The notes under the pieces were generated by a model. That model was not told the origin of the DNA. It searched no databases and worked only from the letters and a program-made list of their open reading frames with translations. From NCBI GenBank assembly GCA_029219245.1, contig JAQXTA010000056.1, forward strand, positions 1 through 46,535: a stretch of DNA of 46,535 bases, read 5' to 3'. The DNA comes from Lachnospiraceae bacterium (GTDB lineage Bacteria; Bacillota; Clostridia; Lachnospirales; Lachnospiraceae). How positions within the stretch are numbered: the stretch's first letter is position 1; each line of letters begins with the position of its first letter. Below, piece by piece: positions 16,667-25,432 of the stretch. Both the position numbers and the translations under genes were made by a program.

Positions 16667-17915
16667 TCAAGACTTTCAAAATACGATTTTTATTGATGCC
16701 CTGTGCCTGAAGGGTAATGCCGTTCTCCAGTACAATGGTTTCTTTATCTTCCGGAAGCCGTTCCAGCTGTTCAATCATAAGACCACCGATTGAATCATAG
16801 TCTTCGGAATGAAGTTCGGTTTCCAGGACATCGTTGATATCGTCTAACTTCATGCCGGCTTCTACCAAGAATTGACCGGGCATTGTTTCTTTAATCAGTT
16901 CTTCTTCGTCTGCATCGTATTCGTCGCGGATTTCGCCGACAATCTCTTCAATTAAATCTTCCATGGTAATCATGCCGACGGTAGTACCGTATTCACTTAG
17001 TACAAAAGTGATATTATAGGATTTTTCACGCATTTCCATCATCAAATCGGCAATTTTTTTATACTCATAAGTGTAGTAGGCACTTCGCAATAATTTCTTA
17101 ATTTGAAATTTTTCTTTGTCCTTTACCAGAATAAAATCTTTAATATTCACGATACCGATGATATCATCCGGGTCATTATCATAGACCGGAATCCGGGTAA
17201 ACATGGATGCGCGGAAGGTAGATAAGAGCTCCTCATAGGTAGCGGTAATCGGAATACTTGTCATCTGGATTCGGGGCACCATGATATCCTTGGCAACGGC
17301 ATCTCCGAAATCAAATACATTATAGATAAGCTCACGTTCTTCCGACTCGATTGCGCCTCCTTCATGACTGACATCCACATAGGTTTTTAATTCATTTTCG
17401 GTTATACTGACATCCTTTCCGTCAGTGTTTATATGTAACAGATGCATGATTCCGGCAGACAACTTATCCACTAAAAAGATTACCGGGGTAAGGACTGTCA
17501 TCAGAGAACAGATAATGCCGCTGTAAAATAACGCAATATTTTCCGAATTATTTCTTGCCCAGGTCTTTGGAACAATTTCCCCAAAGAGAAGGATTGTTAT
17601 CGTTAATATACCGGTTATAACACCAATCATATAACTTCCCCATATCCGGATAGCAAAAGTAGTTGCAACGGAAGAAGCAGCAATGTTTACAATGTTATTT
17701 CCAATTAAAATAGTACTGATCATTTTGCTGTATTGCTCTAATATGGAAAGAACGCGATCGGCACGTTTGGAACCTTCCTGTGCCAGCGTACGAAGGCGCA
17801 CCTGATTAACGGTTGAAAATGCCGTTTCTGCAGAAGAAAAGAATGCAGATAAAATAACAAGAATTAATAAAGTAAAAAGTTGTATGACACCTGTGGTATC
17901 CAATGAAAAATTCAC
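16611..17915 (-). CDS. CNNM/CorC-HlyC family membrane protein (hemolysin-like)
   Basis: About 434 aa on the minus strand. The N-terminal DUF21/CNNM membrane domain has the signature ILSAFFSSAETAFSTVNQVR and further helices to about residue 145. Two CBS domains follow (DIMVPRIQMTSIPITATYEE and IIGIVNIKDFILV, then VLSEYGTTVGMITMEDLIEE). The CorC_HlyC domain is at the C-terminus (EAGMKLDDINDVLET). Relatives are Mg/Co export or Na-coupled Mg transporters; hemolysis is only a historical label. The start is GTG 17915, but the AGGAG box is only one base from it, so a TTG at 17903 (12-base spacing) is possible. The 3' end runs 56 bases into gph on the other strand. Confidence 0.88.
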   Translation of the reverse strand: MNFSLDTTGVIQLFTLLILVILSAFFSSAETAFSTVNQVRLRTLAQEGSKRADRVLSILEQYSKMISTILIGNNIVNIAASSVATTFAIRIWGSYMIGVITGILTITILLFGEIVPKTWARNNSENIALFYSGIICSLMTVLTPVIFLVDKLSAGIMHLLHINTDGKDVSITENELKTYVDVSHEGGAIESEERELIYNVFDFGDAVAKDIMVPRIQMTSIPITATYEELLSTFRASMFTRIPVYDNDPDDIIGIVNIKDFILVKDKEKFQIKKLLRSAYYTYEYKKIADLMMEMREKSYNITFVLSEYGTTVGMITMEDLIEEIVGEIRDEYDADEEELIKETMPGQFLVEAGMKLDDINDVLETELHSEDYDSIGGLMIEQLERLPEDKETIVLENGITLQAQGINKNRILKVLITLPETNSPEEEEADSAS

Positions 17916-18091
17916 ACTCCTTTTATATGGTTAAATTAGTACTATGTTCAAAATGATATACTTCTTAGTAGAAGATGATACATGATAAACAATATCGTGT
18001 CAAGTTTTTCTACCCTTCGGAATATATATTTAATATCTTTTATAGAGATGGGTAAAAAATTTTAGATTTTTTATAGGAAATGGAGGAAAAC

Positions 18092-18466
18092 ATGGAAAAA
18101 AGGATTTTTGACAGTACAAAAATAATATTTATGATGAAATGTATGCTTGCAGCGTATCTTCTGACAGCAGGACTTTTATTGTTTCTGGCACTTTTGCTTT
18201 ATCGGTTCGGATTGTCTGAGAAGATTGTATCCATAGGAATTATTCTTATTTATATTGTAGTAACGTTTTTAGCCGGTTTTATTGCCGGAAAAAGAGCCGG
18301 AGAGAAGAAATTTCTTTGGGGACTGGCAATGGGGTGCATCTATTTCCTGATTCTTACAGCTGTTTCCATGATTGTGAACCGGGGGATAGAGGAAGTATCG
18401 GGCAGCATGATTACCGTATTTTTGCTATGCGGAGGAAGTGGAATGTTAGGTGGTATGTTAAGTTGA
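18092..18466 (+). CDS. Small four-helix membrane protein, TIGR04086-like
   Basis: 124 aa, ATG 18092 chosen because GGAGG lies 5 bases upstream; an ATG at 18080 would add four residues and spend the ribosome site as coding. Four hydrophobic segments (near residues 11-36, 45-66, 74-93 and 104-122) are joined by short loops, with the Gly-rich pairs AGFIAGKRAGEKKFLWG and CGGSGMLGGML. Size, helix spacing and place directly before scfA match my memory of the TIGR04086 family, a clostridial membrane protein of unknown function that is commonly found beside the SCIFF genes. Role in SCIFF export or signalling is an inference from context only. Confidence 0.75.
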   Translation: MEKRIFDSTKIIFMMKCMLAAYLLTAGLLLFLALLLYRFGLSEKIVSIGIILIYIVVTFLAGFIAGKRAGEKKFLWGLAMGCIYFLILTAVSMIVNRGIEEVSGSMITVFLLCGGSGMLGGMLS

Positions 18467-18475
18467 AAAAAAGGC

Positions 18476-18504
18476 TTTTCATAAGGGAAAATCTATGTTA
18501 TACT
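18476..18504 (+). promoter_or_regulatory. Promoter of scfA
   Basis: TTTTCA at 18476-18481 and TATACT at 18499-18504 with a 17-base spacer, 55 bases before the scfA ATG. It would let scfA be transcribed apart from the membrane-protein gene upstream. Confidence 0.5.
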
Positions 18505-18559
18505 ACTTTAAGTTATGAAAATAGCTCTGTGTGGGCTTATAACATAAGGAGGCTATAGC

Positions 18560-18703
18560 ATGAAACATATCAAAACATTAACAACAAGAGATTTGAAAGA
18601 GTCCATGAAAAAGGGCGGCTGCGGTGAATGTCAGACATCCTGCCAGTCAGCTTGCAAAACATCTTGTACCGTTGGCAACCAGAGTTGCGAAAAGGTGAAA
18701 TAA
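18560..18703 (+). CDS. scfA: SCIFF (six-cysteines-in-forty-five) ranthipeptide precursor
   Basis: 47 aa, ATG 18560 after a perfect AAGGAGG site 7 bases upstream. The leader is MKHIKTLTTRDLKESMKKGG and the core has six cysteines, at residues 21, 24, 28, 32, 36 and 43 (GCGECQTSCQSACKTSC). This is the near-invariant clostridial SCIFF peptide (TIGR03973). In the studied homologues the maturase links a core Cys to the gamma/beta position of a downstream Thr; as I recall it is Cys32 to Thr37, and here both residues are present at the same numbers. The maturase gene follows, separated by a stable hairpin. Biological role in the cell is not established; suggested roles in relatives include signalling. 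Confidence 0.95.
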   Translation: MKHIKTLTTRDLKESMKKGGCGECQTSCQSACKTSCTVGNQSCEKVK

Positions 18704-18725
18704 GCCGAACAGAAATGATGTTTTT

Positions 18726-18753
18726 ATAAGCAGCGATTCGTGTCGCTGCTTAT
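18726..18753 (+). terminator. Perfect 11-bp hairpin between scfA and scfB
   Basis: ATAAGCAGCGA (18726-18736) pairs exactly with TCGCTGCTTAT (18743-18753) around a 6-base loop. Only a broken T run (TATACGTTT) follows, so it may act as a leaky terminator or as a stem protecting the scfA transcript. Either would give more precursor than maturase mRNA. Confidence 0.65.
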
Positions 18754-18780
18754 TATACGTTTAGCAAAGGAGTATTTTTT

Positions 18781-20175
18781 GTGATACATCAATATAAAAG
18801 TAATGGCTACAATATTGTGTTGGATGTAAACAGCGGCAGCGTACATGTCGTTGATGATATCGTATATGATATTATCCCAACTGTGGAAGAGCTTCTTACA
18901 AACAAGGTAACTGATAGGGATTCGATTGTGGAAGAAGTTTTGAAGACAGGGGATTCTTCTGACAAGGAGAAAATAACGGAAGCCGTAGAGGAAATTCTGG
19001 AACTTAAAGAAGCCGGAATGCTTTTTACGGAAGATATTTACGAAAAATATATCGGAGACTTTAAACAGAGACAGACCGTTGTTAAGGCATTGTGTCTGCA
19101 TATTGCCCATGACTGTAATCTTGCCTGCCAATATTGTTTTGCGGAAGAAGGCGAGTATCATGGCAGAAGAGCACTTATGAGTTTCGAGGTTGGGAAAAAA
19201 GCGTTGGATTTTCTTGTTGCCAATTCCGGAAGCCGGGTAAATCTGGAAGTGGATTTCTTTGGCGGGGAGCCGCTCATGAACTGGGATGTTGTTAAGCAGC
19301 TTGTGGAATACGGAAGAAGCATTGAAAAAGAACACAATAAGAAATTCCGTTTTACCTTAACGACCAATGGGATTCTGCTGAATGATGAGATTCTGGAATT
19401 TGCCAACCGCGAAATGGGAAATATCGTGTTGAGTATTGATGGACGAAAGGCAATCAATGATAAGATGCGTCCGCATCGCGGCGGTCAGGGAAGCTATGAT
19501 GAAATTGTACCGAAGTTCCAAAAAGTTGCAGAGAGCAGAGGACAGATGAATTATTATGTACGTGGTACATTCACGAGAAATAATCTGGATTTTTCGGAAG
19601 ATGTGAAGCACCTTGCCGATTTGGGCTTCAAACAGATTTCCGTAGAGCCGGTTGTTGCCCCTCCGGAAGAGGATTATGCATTACGGGAAGAGGATATACC
19701 TGTTTTATTGGAAGAGTATGATAAACTGGCATTGGAATATCTAAAGAGAAGAAAAGAAGGAAAAGGATTTAACTTCTTTCACTTTATGATCGATTTAGAG
19801 GGAGGTCCTTGCGTTGCCAAAAGACTTTCCGGCTGCGGCTCAGGAAACGAATATCTGGCAGTGACCCCCTGGGGCGATTTCTATCCCTGCCATCAGTTCG
19901 TCGGGAATGAAGAGTTTCTGATGGGAAATGTAGAGGAAGGAATTACAAGGACGGATATTCGGGATTCTTTTAAGACATGCAATGTGTATGCCAAAGAAAA
20001 ATGCAGAAACTGCTTTGCAAAGTTTTACTGTAGTGGCGGCTGTGCTGCCAATTCCTATAACTTCCATGGAAATATCAATGATGCATATGACCTTGGCTGT
20101 GAATTGCAGAGAAAGCGTATTGAATGCGCTATTATGATAAAAGCGGCACTTGCCGATGACGAAAAGGAGAGTTAG
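18781..20175 (+). CDS. scfB: SCIFF radical-SAM maturase with SPASM domain
   Basis: 464 aa, GTG start at 18781 with AAAGGAG 8 bases upstream. Residues 1-85 form a RiPP-recognition-like N-terminal domain (MIHQYKSNGYNIVLDVNSGS). The radical-SAM motif CNLACQYC is at residues 112-119 and binds the SAM cleaving 4Fe-4S cluster. It is followed by the substrate-site FFGGEPLMNW and the strand LTTNGILL. The C-terminal SPASM region holds the Cys clusters for two auxiliary clusters: GGPC..., LSGCGSGNEYLAVTPWGDFYPCHQF, then KEKCRNCFAKFYCSGGCAAN and GCELQ. The enzyme (TIGR03974; CteB/Tte1186 are studied members) makes the Cys-Thr thioether in ScfA. secDF starts two bases after its stop, so the genes are translationally coupled. 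Confidence 0.95.
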   Translation: MIHQYKSNGYNIVLDVNSGSVHVVDDIVYDIIPTVEELLTNKVTDRDSIVEEVLKTGDSSDKEKITEAVEEILELKEAGMLFTEDIYEKYIGDFKQRQTVVKALCLHIAHDCNLACQYCFAEEGEYHGRRALMSFEVGKKALDFLVANSGSRVNLEVDFFGGEPLMNWDVVKQLVEYGRSIEKEHNKKFRFTLTTNGILLNDEILEFANREMGNIVLSIDGRKAINDKMRPHRGGQGSYDEIVPKFQKVAESRGQMNYYVRGTFTRNNLDFSEDVKHLADLGFKQISVEPVVAPPEEDYALREEDIPVLLEEYDKLALEYLKRRKEGKGFNFFHFMIDLEGGPCVAKRLSGCGSGNEYLAVTPWGDFYPCHQFVGNEEFLMGNVEEGITRTDIRDSFKTCNVYAKEKCRNCFAKFYCSGGCAANSYNFHGNINDAYDLGCELQRKRIECAIMIKAALADDEKES

Positions 20176-20177
20176 AA

Positions 20178-22439
20178 ATGAAGAAGAACAAAGCAATTAT
20201 TGGCCTGCTTGTTTTTGTGCTGTTGCTGGCTGGTTTGGGATATACCGCCATCTTCGGCCTCGGTGCAGATAAGTCAGGTTCCGCCTCCAGCATTAAACTG
20301 GGACTTGACCTTGCTGGCGGTGTCAGTATTACTTATCAGGTAGTAGGCGATGAGAAGCCAAGCGAAAGTGATATGAGTGATACGATTTATAAGCTGCAGC
20401 AGCGTGTTGAGAATTACAGTACGGAGGCGCAGGTATATCAGGAAGGTGATGACAGAATAAACATTGAGATTCCGGGGGTTTCCGATGCCAATGCGATTCT
20501 GGAAGAACTGGGACAGCCGGGTACATTATACTTCATTGCACAGACAGACAGTGAAGGAAATGAAAACTATACCGGTGGTTATGGAATTGATGCAGACGGA
20601 AATATTACACTGGTTTATCAATTGACAAAATCTCTGGAAGAATTACAGGCAGACGGTTCCATTGTTCTGACCGGTACCGATATAGCGGGTGCACAGGCAC
20701 GTTCCCAGCAGGATAATCTGGGGAATCCGGAGTATGTGGTAGCCCTTACCTTGACGGATGCGGGAACGAAAGCATTTGCTGATGCAACAACCAAAGCTTT
20801 TGCAGCCGGAGAATCCATTGCGATTTATTATGACGGGGAATTTGTCAGCGTACCGAATGTACAAGCAGCAATTACCGATGGTAATGCGGTCATTACCGGA
20901 CAGGATTCCTTTGAGGAAGCAGAAAAATTAGCTTCCACTATCCGTATTGGTGGACTGAAACTGGAATTACAGGAGCTTCGTTCTAATGTGGTCGGAGCAC
21001 AGCTTGGTTCCGATGCTATTCGCACCAGCTTAATTGCGGCAGCCGTTGGATTCGCGCTGGTTGTCATCTTTATGATAGCGGTATATTATGTACCGGGTAT
21101 TGCAGCCAGCCTTGCTTTGTGTTTATACACAGCATTGATGGTTGTACTGCTTGATTCTTTTGAAATTACATTAACCCTGCCGGGTATTGCAGGTATTATT
21201 CTTTCCATCGGTATGGCAGTGGATGCAAACGTTATCATTTTTGCGCGTATCCGGGAAGAACTGGCAACCGGTAAAACCGTACAGTCCGCAATAAAGATTG
21301 GTTTTTCCAAGGCGATGTCTGCGATTCTGGATGGAAATATCACAACCTTGATTGCAGCCCTTGTATTAGGACTGAAGGGAAGCGGTACGATTAAAGGTTT
21401 TGCACAGACACTGGCACTTGGTATTATCCTTTCCATGTTTACGGCGCTGTTTGTAACCAAATTCCTTTTGAATGCATTGCATGCACTGGGAGTTCAGAGC
21501 CCGAAAGCATACGGTGTTGCCAAAGAAAAGAAGACCTTGAATATACTTGGTAAGAAAAAAATATTCTTTACTGTTTCAACAGCAGTGATTCTGGCAGGCT
21601 TCGTTGTGATGGGAGTAAACCATGCAGGAAAAGGTGCAGCCTTTAATTATAGTCTGGAATTTGTAGGAGGTACTTCCACAACGGTTAATCTGAACGAAGA
21701 TATGTCGATTGAAGAAATTGATGCACAGATTGTACCTTTGATTGAAAATATTACCGGTGATGGCAATGTACAGACGACCAAGGTTGCAGGCTCCAATGAA
21801 ATTATTATTAAGACGAGAACACTGGATGTTGCGGAAAGAGAAAAATTTGCATCTGTTATGGTTGAGAACTTCGGTGTAGATGAGAGCGCGATTACAGCAG
21901 AAACCATAAGTGCTACCGTAAGCTCTGAAATGAAATCCGATGCAATTATTGCCATTGTGGCAGCAACGATTTGCATGTTGATTTACATCTGGTTCCGTTT
22001 CAAGGATATCCGTTTTGGTGCCAGTGCGGTTATGGCGCTTTTACACGATGTACTGGTCGTACTTGCATTCTATGCGGTAGCCAGAGTATCGGTGGGTAAT
22101 ACGTTTATTGCATGTATGCTAACCATTGTAGGTTATTCCATCAATGCAACTATCGTAATCTTTGACCGTATTCGTGAAAATATGAAAACGATGGGAAGAA
22201 AAGAAGACCTTGCGGATGTTGTAAATAAGAGTATTTCACAGACCTTATCCAGAAGTGTATTTACTTCTCTGACAACCTTCTTTATGGTAGCTTCCTTGCA
22301 GGTATTTGGTGTTTCTTCTATCAAAGAATTTGCACTGCCGTTGATTGCGGGTATTATCTGTGGTACGTATTCTTCTATCTGTCTGGCAGGTGCGTTCTGG
22401 TATCTGATGCGTAGTAAGATAGCAAAGAAAGCCTCCTGA
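20178..22439 (+). CDS. secDF: Protein translocase subunits SecD and SecF, fused
   Basis: 753 aa, ATG 20178 after AAGGAGAG located inside the end of scfB. The SecD half has helix 1, then LGLDLAGGVSITYQV (the D1 motif), a large periplasmic domain (EIPGVSDANAILEELGQPGT) and five further helices with GIILSIGMAVDANVIIFARI. The SecF half begins near residue 450 with a new first helix and FNYSLEFVGGTSTTVNL, and ends with VGYSINATIVIFDRIRENM and five helices. The protein uses the proton gradient to help SecYEG export. A fused SecDF is known in Bacillus and Lachnospiraceae. yajC, often near secD, is not in the window. Coupling to scfB suggests a link between peptide maturation and export, but neighbours alone do not prove it. 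Confidence 0.95.
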   Translation: MKKNKAIIGLLVFVLLLAGLGYTAIFGLGADKSGSASSIKLGLDLAGGVSITYQVVGDEKPSESDMSDTIYKLQQRVENYSTEAQVYQEGDDRINIEIPGVSDANAILEELGQPGTLYFIAQTDSEGNENYTGGYGIDADGNITLVYQLTKSLEELQADGSIVLTGTDIAGAQARSQQDNLGNPEYVVALTLTDAGTKAFADATTKAFAAGESIAIYYDGEFVSVPNVQAAITDGNAVITGQDSFEEAEKLASTIRIGGLKLELQELRSNVVGAQLGSDAIRTSLIAAAVGFALVVIFMIAVYYVPGIAASLALCLYTALMVVLLDSFEITLTLPGIAGIILSIGMAVDANVIIFARIREELATGKTVQSAIKIGFSKAMSAILDGNITTLIAALVLGLKGSGTIKGFAQTLALGIILSMFTALFVTKFLLNALHALGVQSPKAYGVAKEKKTLNILGKKKIFFTVSTAVILAGFVVMGVNHAGKGAAFNYSLEFVGGTSTTVNLNEDMSIEEIDAQIVPLIENITGDGNVQTTKVAGSNEIIIKTRTLDVAEREKFASVMVENFGVDESAITAETISATVSSEMKSDAIIAIVAATICMLIYIWFRFKDIRFGASAVMALLHDVLVVLAFYAVARVSVGNTFIACMLTIVGYSINATIVIFDRIRENMKTMGRKEDLADVVNKSISQTLSRSVFTSLTTFFMVASLQVFGVSSIKEFALPLIAGIICGTYSSICLAGAFWYLMRSKIAKKAS

Positions 22440-22482
22440 TAGGGAGAATTACTGAAAAGTTTATCAATTTTGAAAAATGGAA

Positions 22483-22512
22483 TTGACAAATAAAATGTAT
22501 TAGTTGTATTAT
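22483..22512 (+). promoter_or_regulatory. Promoter of the ATP-grasp operon
   Basis: TTGACA at 22483-22488 and TATTAT at 22507-22512, spacer 18 bases, in the 198-base gap after secDF. It is about 125 bases before the ATP-grasp start and leaves a leader of roughly 115 bases. Confidence 0.6.
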
Positions 22513-22546
22513 TGTATACAGCATAGAGAATAAGGCAACAATGAAC

Positions 22547-22585
22547 AAAGGTGTTCTGCTTAGGCAGAGCACCTTTCTTTTGTTT
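22547..22585 (+). terminator. Attenuator-like hairpin in the ATP-grasp leader
   Basis: AAAGGTG-T-TCTGC (22547-22559) pairs with GCAGA-G-CACCTTT (22564-22576) over 13 positions with one G-U pair and a 4-base loop. A run rich in T follows to 22585. It lies between the promoter and the first gene, so it can end transcription inside the leader. A possible 25-residue leader peptide reads from ATG 22541 through the stem to TAG 22616-22618. Confidence 0.6.
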
Positions 22586-22637
22586 GGAAATTCCGGCTCG
22601 TATGGAGTTTCTGTTTAGAGGGATAGGAGGTCTGCTT

Positions 22638-23957
22638 ATGTATGATTTGGATTTATTAGAACATACGGATACCGTCAATGAATTGCTGGCACGCTATGGT
22701 GTAAAATTTGGTATTTATAAAAATAATACGTTTAAAGAACAACTTTTCCCATTTGATGCCATTCCGAGAATTATTGAAAAACTGGAGTTTGAGTACCTGG
22801 AAAAAGGACTTAAACAGAGAGTCGTTGCACTCAATCTTTTCTTACAGGATATTTACCACGAGAAGAAAATAGTGAAAGACAAAGTGATTCCGGAAGATTT
22901 TATCTTTGCTTCCAGCGGTTATATGGCAGAGTGTGAAGGTGTTATGCCGGAAAAAGGGATTTATTCTCATATTTCCGGAATTGATCTGGTACAGGGCAAG
23001 GATAAAAAGTGGTATATTCTGGAAGATAATCTGCGGGTTCCGTCCGGTGCATCCTATCCGATGATTGCAAGGGATTTGTGCAGAAGAAGCAGTCCGTTGA
23101 CTTTCCAGAATACGAAGCTAGAGGATAACAGGAACTATGCAGAGTTGCTTCGCAGAACGATGGACCATGTGAATGTAGGCGGTCATACGGTTATTCTGAC
23201 ACCGGGACGATATAATGCAGCCTATTTTGAACATTCCTATCTGGCAGAGAAAACAGGAGCACATTTGGTAAACGGCTCTGAACTGAAGGTTATTGATGAC
23301 AAATTGTATTATGTAAACTACAACGGCGATTTGGAACGGGTTGGAGCAGTGTATCGGAGAATTTCCGATGAGTACCTGGACCCAATGAATTTCAATCCGG
23401 CATCGGTCATCGGCATTCCTCATATTTATGATGTTTTCCGTAAAGGAAATGTTGCACTGATTAATGCACCGGGCAATGGTGTTGCAGATGATAAAGGTAT
23501 TTATTATTTTGTACCGAAAATGATACGGTACTATTTAGGTGAAGAACCTATTCTGAATAATGCACCGACTTATCTGCCATTTTATGAAGAAGATATGAAA
23601 TATGTACTGGAGAACTTTGACAAGCTTGTCTTAAAGGATGTAGCAGAAGCGGGGGGATATGGTGTTGTGTTTGGTTCCAGCATGAGTGCTAAACAGAAGG
23701 AAGATTTTATTGCACTGCTAAAGAGTGAGCCAAGAAGATTTATTGCACAGGAAGTCATTGATTTTCTGGATATTGATATTCTGGAAGGCAGTGAAAGCGT
23801 TCCAAGAAAGGCAGATTTACGTGCTTTTGTATTGATGGCTGACGAGCCGCTTGTATGGAAGAGTGGTCTTACCAGATTTTCCAGAAATCCGGATTCGTTC
23901 ATCGTCAATTCATCGCAGGGAGGAGGATTTAAAGACACATGGGTATTATCTCAGTAG
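22638..23957 (+). CDS. Circularly permuted ATP-grasp ligase
   Basis: 439 aa, ATG 22638 after TAGGAGG; a longer open frame starting inside the leader hairpin is not credible. The protein matches the circularly permuted ATP-grasp family (CP_ATPgrasp, old DUF404/407). It has FPFDAIPRIIEKLEFEYLEK and RVVALNLFLQDIYHEKKIV near the start, then YILEDNLRVPSGASYPMIAR, GRYNAAYFEHSYLAE, and near the end KDVAEAGGYGVVFG with DLRAFVLM. Comparative genomics (Iyer and colleagues on amidoligases) predicts that these enzymes join amino acids or peptides through an acyl-phosphate. The substrate is unknown. It overlaps the alpha-E gene by 19 bases, so the two products are probably made together. Confidence 0.88.
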   Translation: MYDLDLLEHTDTVNELLARYGVKFGIYKNNTFKEQLFPFDAIPRIIEKLEFEYLEKGLKQRVVALNLFLQDIYHEKKIVKDKVIPEDFIFASSGYMAECEGVMPEKGIYSHISGIDLVQGKDKKWYILEDNLRVPSGASYPMIARDLCRRSSPLTFQNTKLEDNRNYAELLRRTMDHVNVGGHTVILTPGRYNAAYFEHSYLAEKTGAHLVNGSELKVIDDKLYYVNYNGDLERVGAVYRRISDEYLDPMNFNPASVIGIPHIYDVFRKGNVALINAPGNGVADDKGIYYFVPKMIRYYLGEEPILNNAPTYLPFYEEDMKYVLENFDKLVLKDVAEAGGYGVVFGSSMSAKQKEDFIALLKSEPRRFIAQEVIDFLDIDILEGSESVPRKADLRAFVLMADEPLVWKSGLTRFSRNPDSFIVNSSQGGGFKDTWVLSQ

Positions 23958-24601
23958 AACAGACAAACCGGTTATTCTGGTTAGGAAGATACTCCGAAAG
24001 AGTATATACAACGCTGCGGATTTATTCCAACAGCTTTGACAGCATGATTGATGAAATCGTGGACAGCTATCAGGAGTTTTGCAGGATGATAGATATTCCG
24101 GATATTTATGGTTCCAAAGAGGCGTTTAAGGAAAGATATCCTTTTGATGAAGAAAACCCGGATTCCATTCTCAGCAATTTAACCAGAGCCTATGACAATG
24201 CCATTGTGCTTCGGGAAGAAATCGGCTCAGAAACATTGTCTTACATACAGCTTGCCATCTATGAAATGAACAAAGCAAAAATCAGCCGGGCACCGTTGAT
24301 TGAAATGCAGCGGGTTATCGATAATATTCTGGCATTCTGGGGGATGGCGGATGATAGTATTGACTCGGAAAAGGTCCGGAACATTATCAAAACGGGCAAA
24401 AGAATTGAACGCATTGATTTGTATGCAAGGCTTGGCATGGGACTGGTGGAACTGACACGCGAAATCAACCGCATGGCATACCGGATTGAACGTTGCGGCA
24501 TGAAATATGACGTACAGAAAATAGAACACTTAAAAGAACTGGTAAATGCTCCGAAAATCGATTATTATAAGATTGTACATGAGGTAGAATCAATCTTCTA
24601 A
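23939..24601 (+). CDS. Alpha-E domain protein
   Basis: 220 aa, all-helical and cytosolic. Starts MGIISVEQTNRLFWLGRYSE, which is the highly conserved N-terminus of alpha-E (DUF403) proteins, with ERVYTTLRIYSN and later RRIERIDLYARLG-like KRIERIDLYARLGMG and NRMAYRIERCGM. The family is almost always encoded next to a circularly permuted ATP-grasp, sometimes fused to it, and is thought to be an accessory or second part of the ligase. The start ATG lies inside the ATP-grasp gene (19-base overlap). The Anbu protease that joins this pair in proteobacteria is not present here. Confidence 0.88.
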   Translation: MGIISVEQTNRLFWLGRYSERVYTTLRIYSNSFDSMIDEIVDSYQEFCRMIDIPDIYGSKEAFKERYPFDEENPDSILSNLTRAYDNAIVLREEIGSETLSYIQLAIYEMNKAKISRAPLIEMQRVIDNILAFWGMADDSIDSEKVRNIIKTGKRIERIDLYARLGMGLVELTREINRMAYRIERCGMKYDVQKIEHLKELVNAPKIDYYKIVHEVESIF

Positions 24602-24617
24602 GAGGGGAGAAACTGCT

Positions 24618-25415
24618 GTGCAAAACTTATATTTTGATTATTATATGCAAGTAGCGTATTCGGAGCCCGTAGAAAAGTGTTATTACACGATAAAATGCAT
24701 ACCGAAAGAAACGGATAGGCAGCATATTGAAAGCCTTTCAGTAGAAATTGAACCGAAGGACACACAGATGCAGGGAGAAGATTCTTTTGGTAACGGTTAT
24801 TATTACGGTTGCGTGGAGCAGGAACATAGGGAATTTCATTTCCACATTCAGGGCAAGGTAAGAACGGGACTTTCGCAGTGGGAGTCTTTACAGGAGGAGA
24901 ACAGGATAGGGATGTTCCGTTATCCTTCCGGACTGACGATGCCCGGCCAAAAATTGATGGAGTATTTTACAGAACTTGCCATGGAACAGACTGCTTCTGC
25001 AATCGAAAAAGCATCTTATATTATGCATCGGCTGCATCAGGATTTCGTATATGAAAAGAATATAACGGATATCCATACAAGTGCAGAAGAAGCTTGGGAG
25101 CTTGGAAAAGGTGTCTGTCAGGATTATGCACACATCATGCTTGTACTTTGTCGGCTTGCCGGTATTCCGGCGCGTTATGTGGCTGGAATGATGCTGGGAG
25201 AAGGCTACAGTCATGCATGGGTAGAGATACTGGCAGGAGATAGATGGTATGCTTTTGACCCGACGAATGATAAAGAGGTGGATGCATCCTATATTAAAAT
25301 CGGAACCGGTCGTGATGCATATGATTGTATGATAAACCGCGGTGTGATGATAGGCGGTGGAACACAGAGCCAGATAATTTCAGTCAAGGTCTGGATGGAA
25401 GAAACAAGGGAATAA
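24618..25415 (+). CDS. Transglutaminase-like cysteine protease
   Basis: 265 aa, GTG 24618 after AGAGGGGAG. The N-terminal 90 residues form a beta-rich domain (YYMQVAYSEPVEKCYYTIKC) like the bacterial transglutaminase N domain. The papain-like core follows with a complete triad: Cys167 in GKGVCQDYAH, His199 in YSHAWVEI and Asp214 in AFDPTND. No signal peptide is seen, so it acts in the cytosol, unlike secreted family members. These proteins usually break rather than form amide bonds. In ATP-grasp/alpha-E operons they are predicted to trim or recycle the ligase product. Start is 16 bases after alpha-E. Confidence 0.88.
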   Translation: MQNLYFDYYMQVAYSEPVEKCYYTIKCIPKETDRQHIESLSVEIEPKDTQMQGEDSFGNGYYYGCVEQEHREFHFHIQGKVRTGLSQWESLQEENRIGMFRYPSGLTMPGQKLMEYFTELAMEQTASAIEKASYIMHRLHQDFVYEKNITDIHTSAEEAWELGKGVCQDYAHIMLVLCRLAGIPARYVAGMMLGEGYSHAWVEILAGDRWYAFDPTNDKEVDASYIKIGTGRDAYDCMINRGVMIGGGTQSQIISVKVWMEETRE

Positions 25416-25432
25416 AGCGAGGATTTATTAAG

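Noticed and set aside
22551..22637. Longer N-terminus for the ATP-grasp protein
   Set aside because: The added 29 residues would come from the attenuator hairpin and have no ribosome site, while ATG 22638 follows TAGGAGG.
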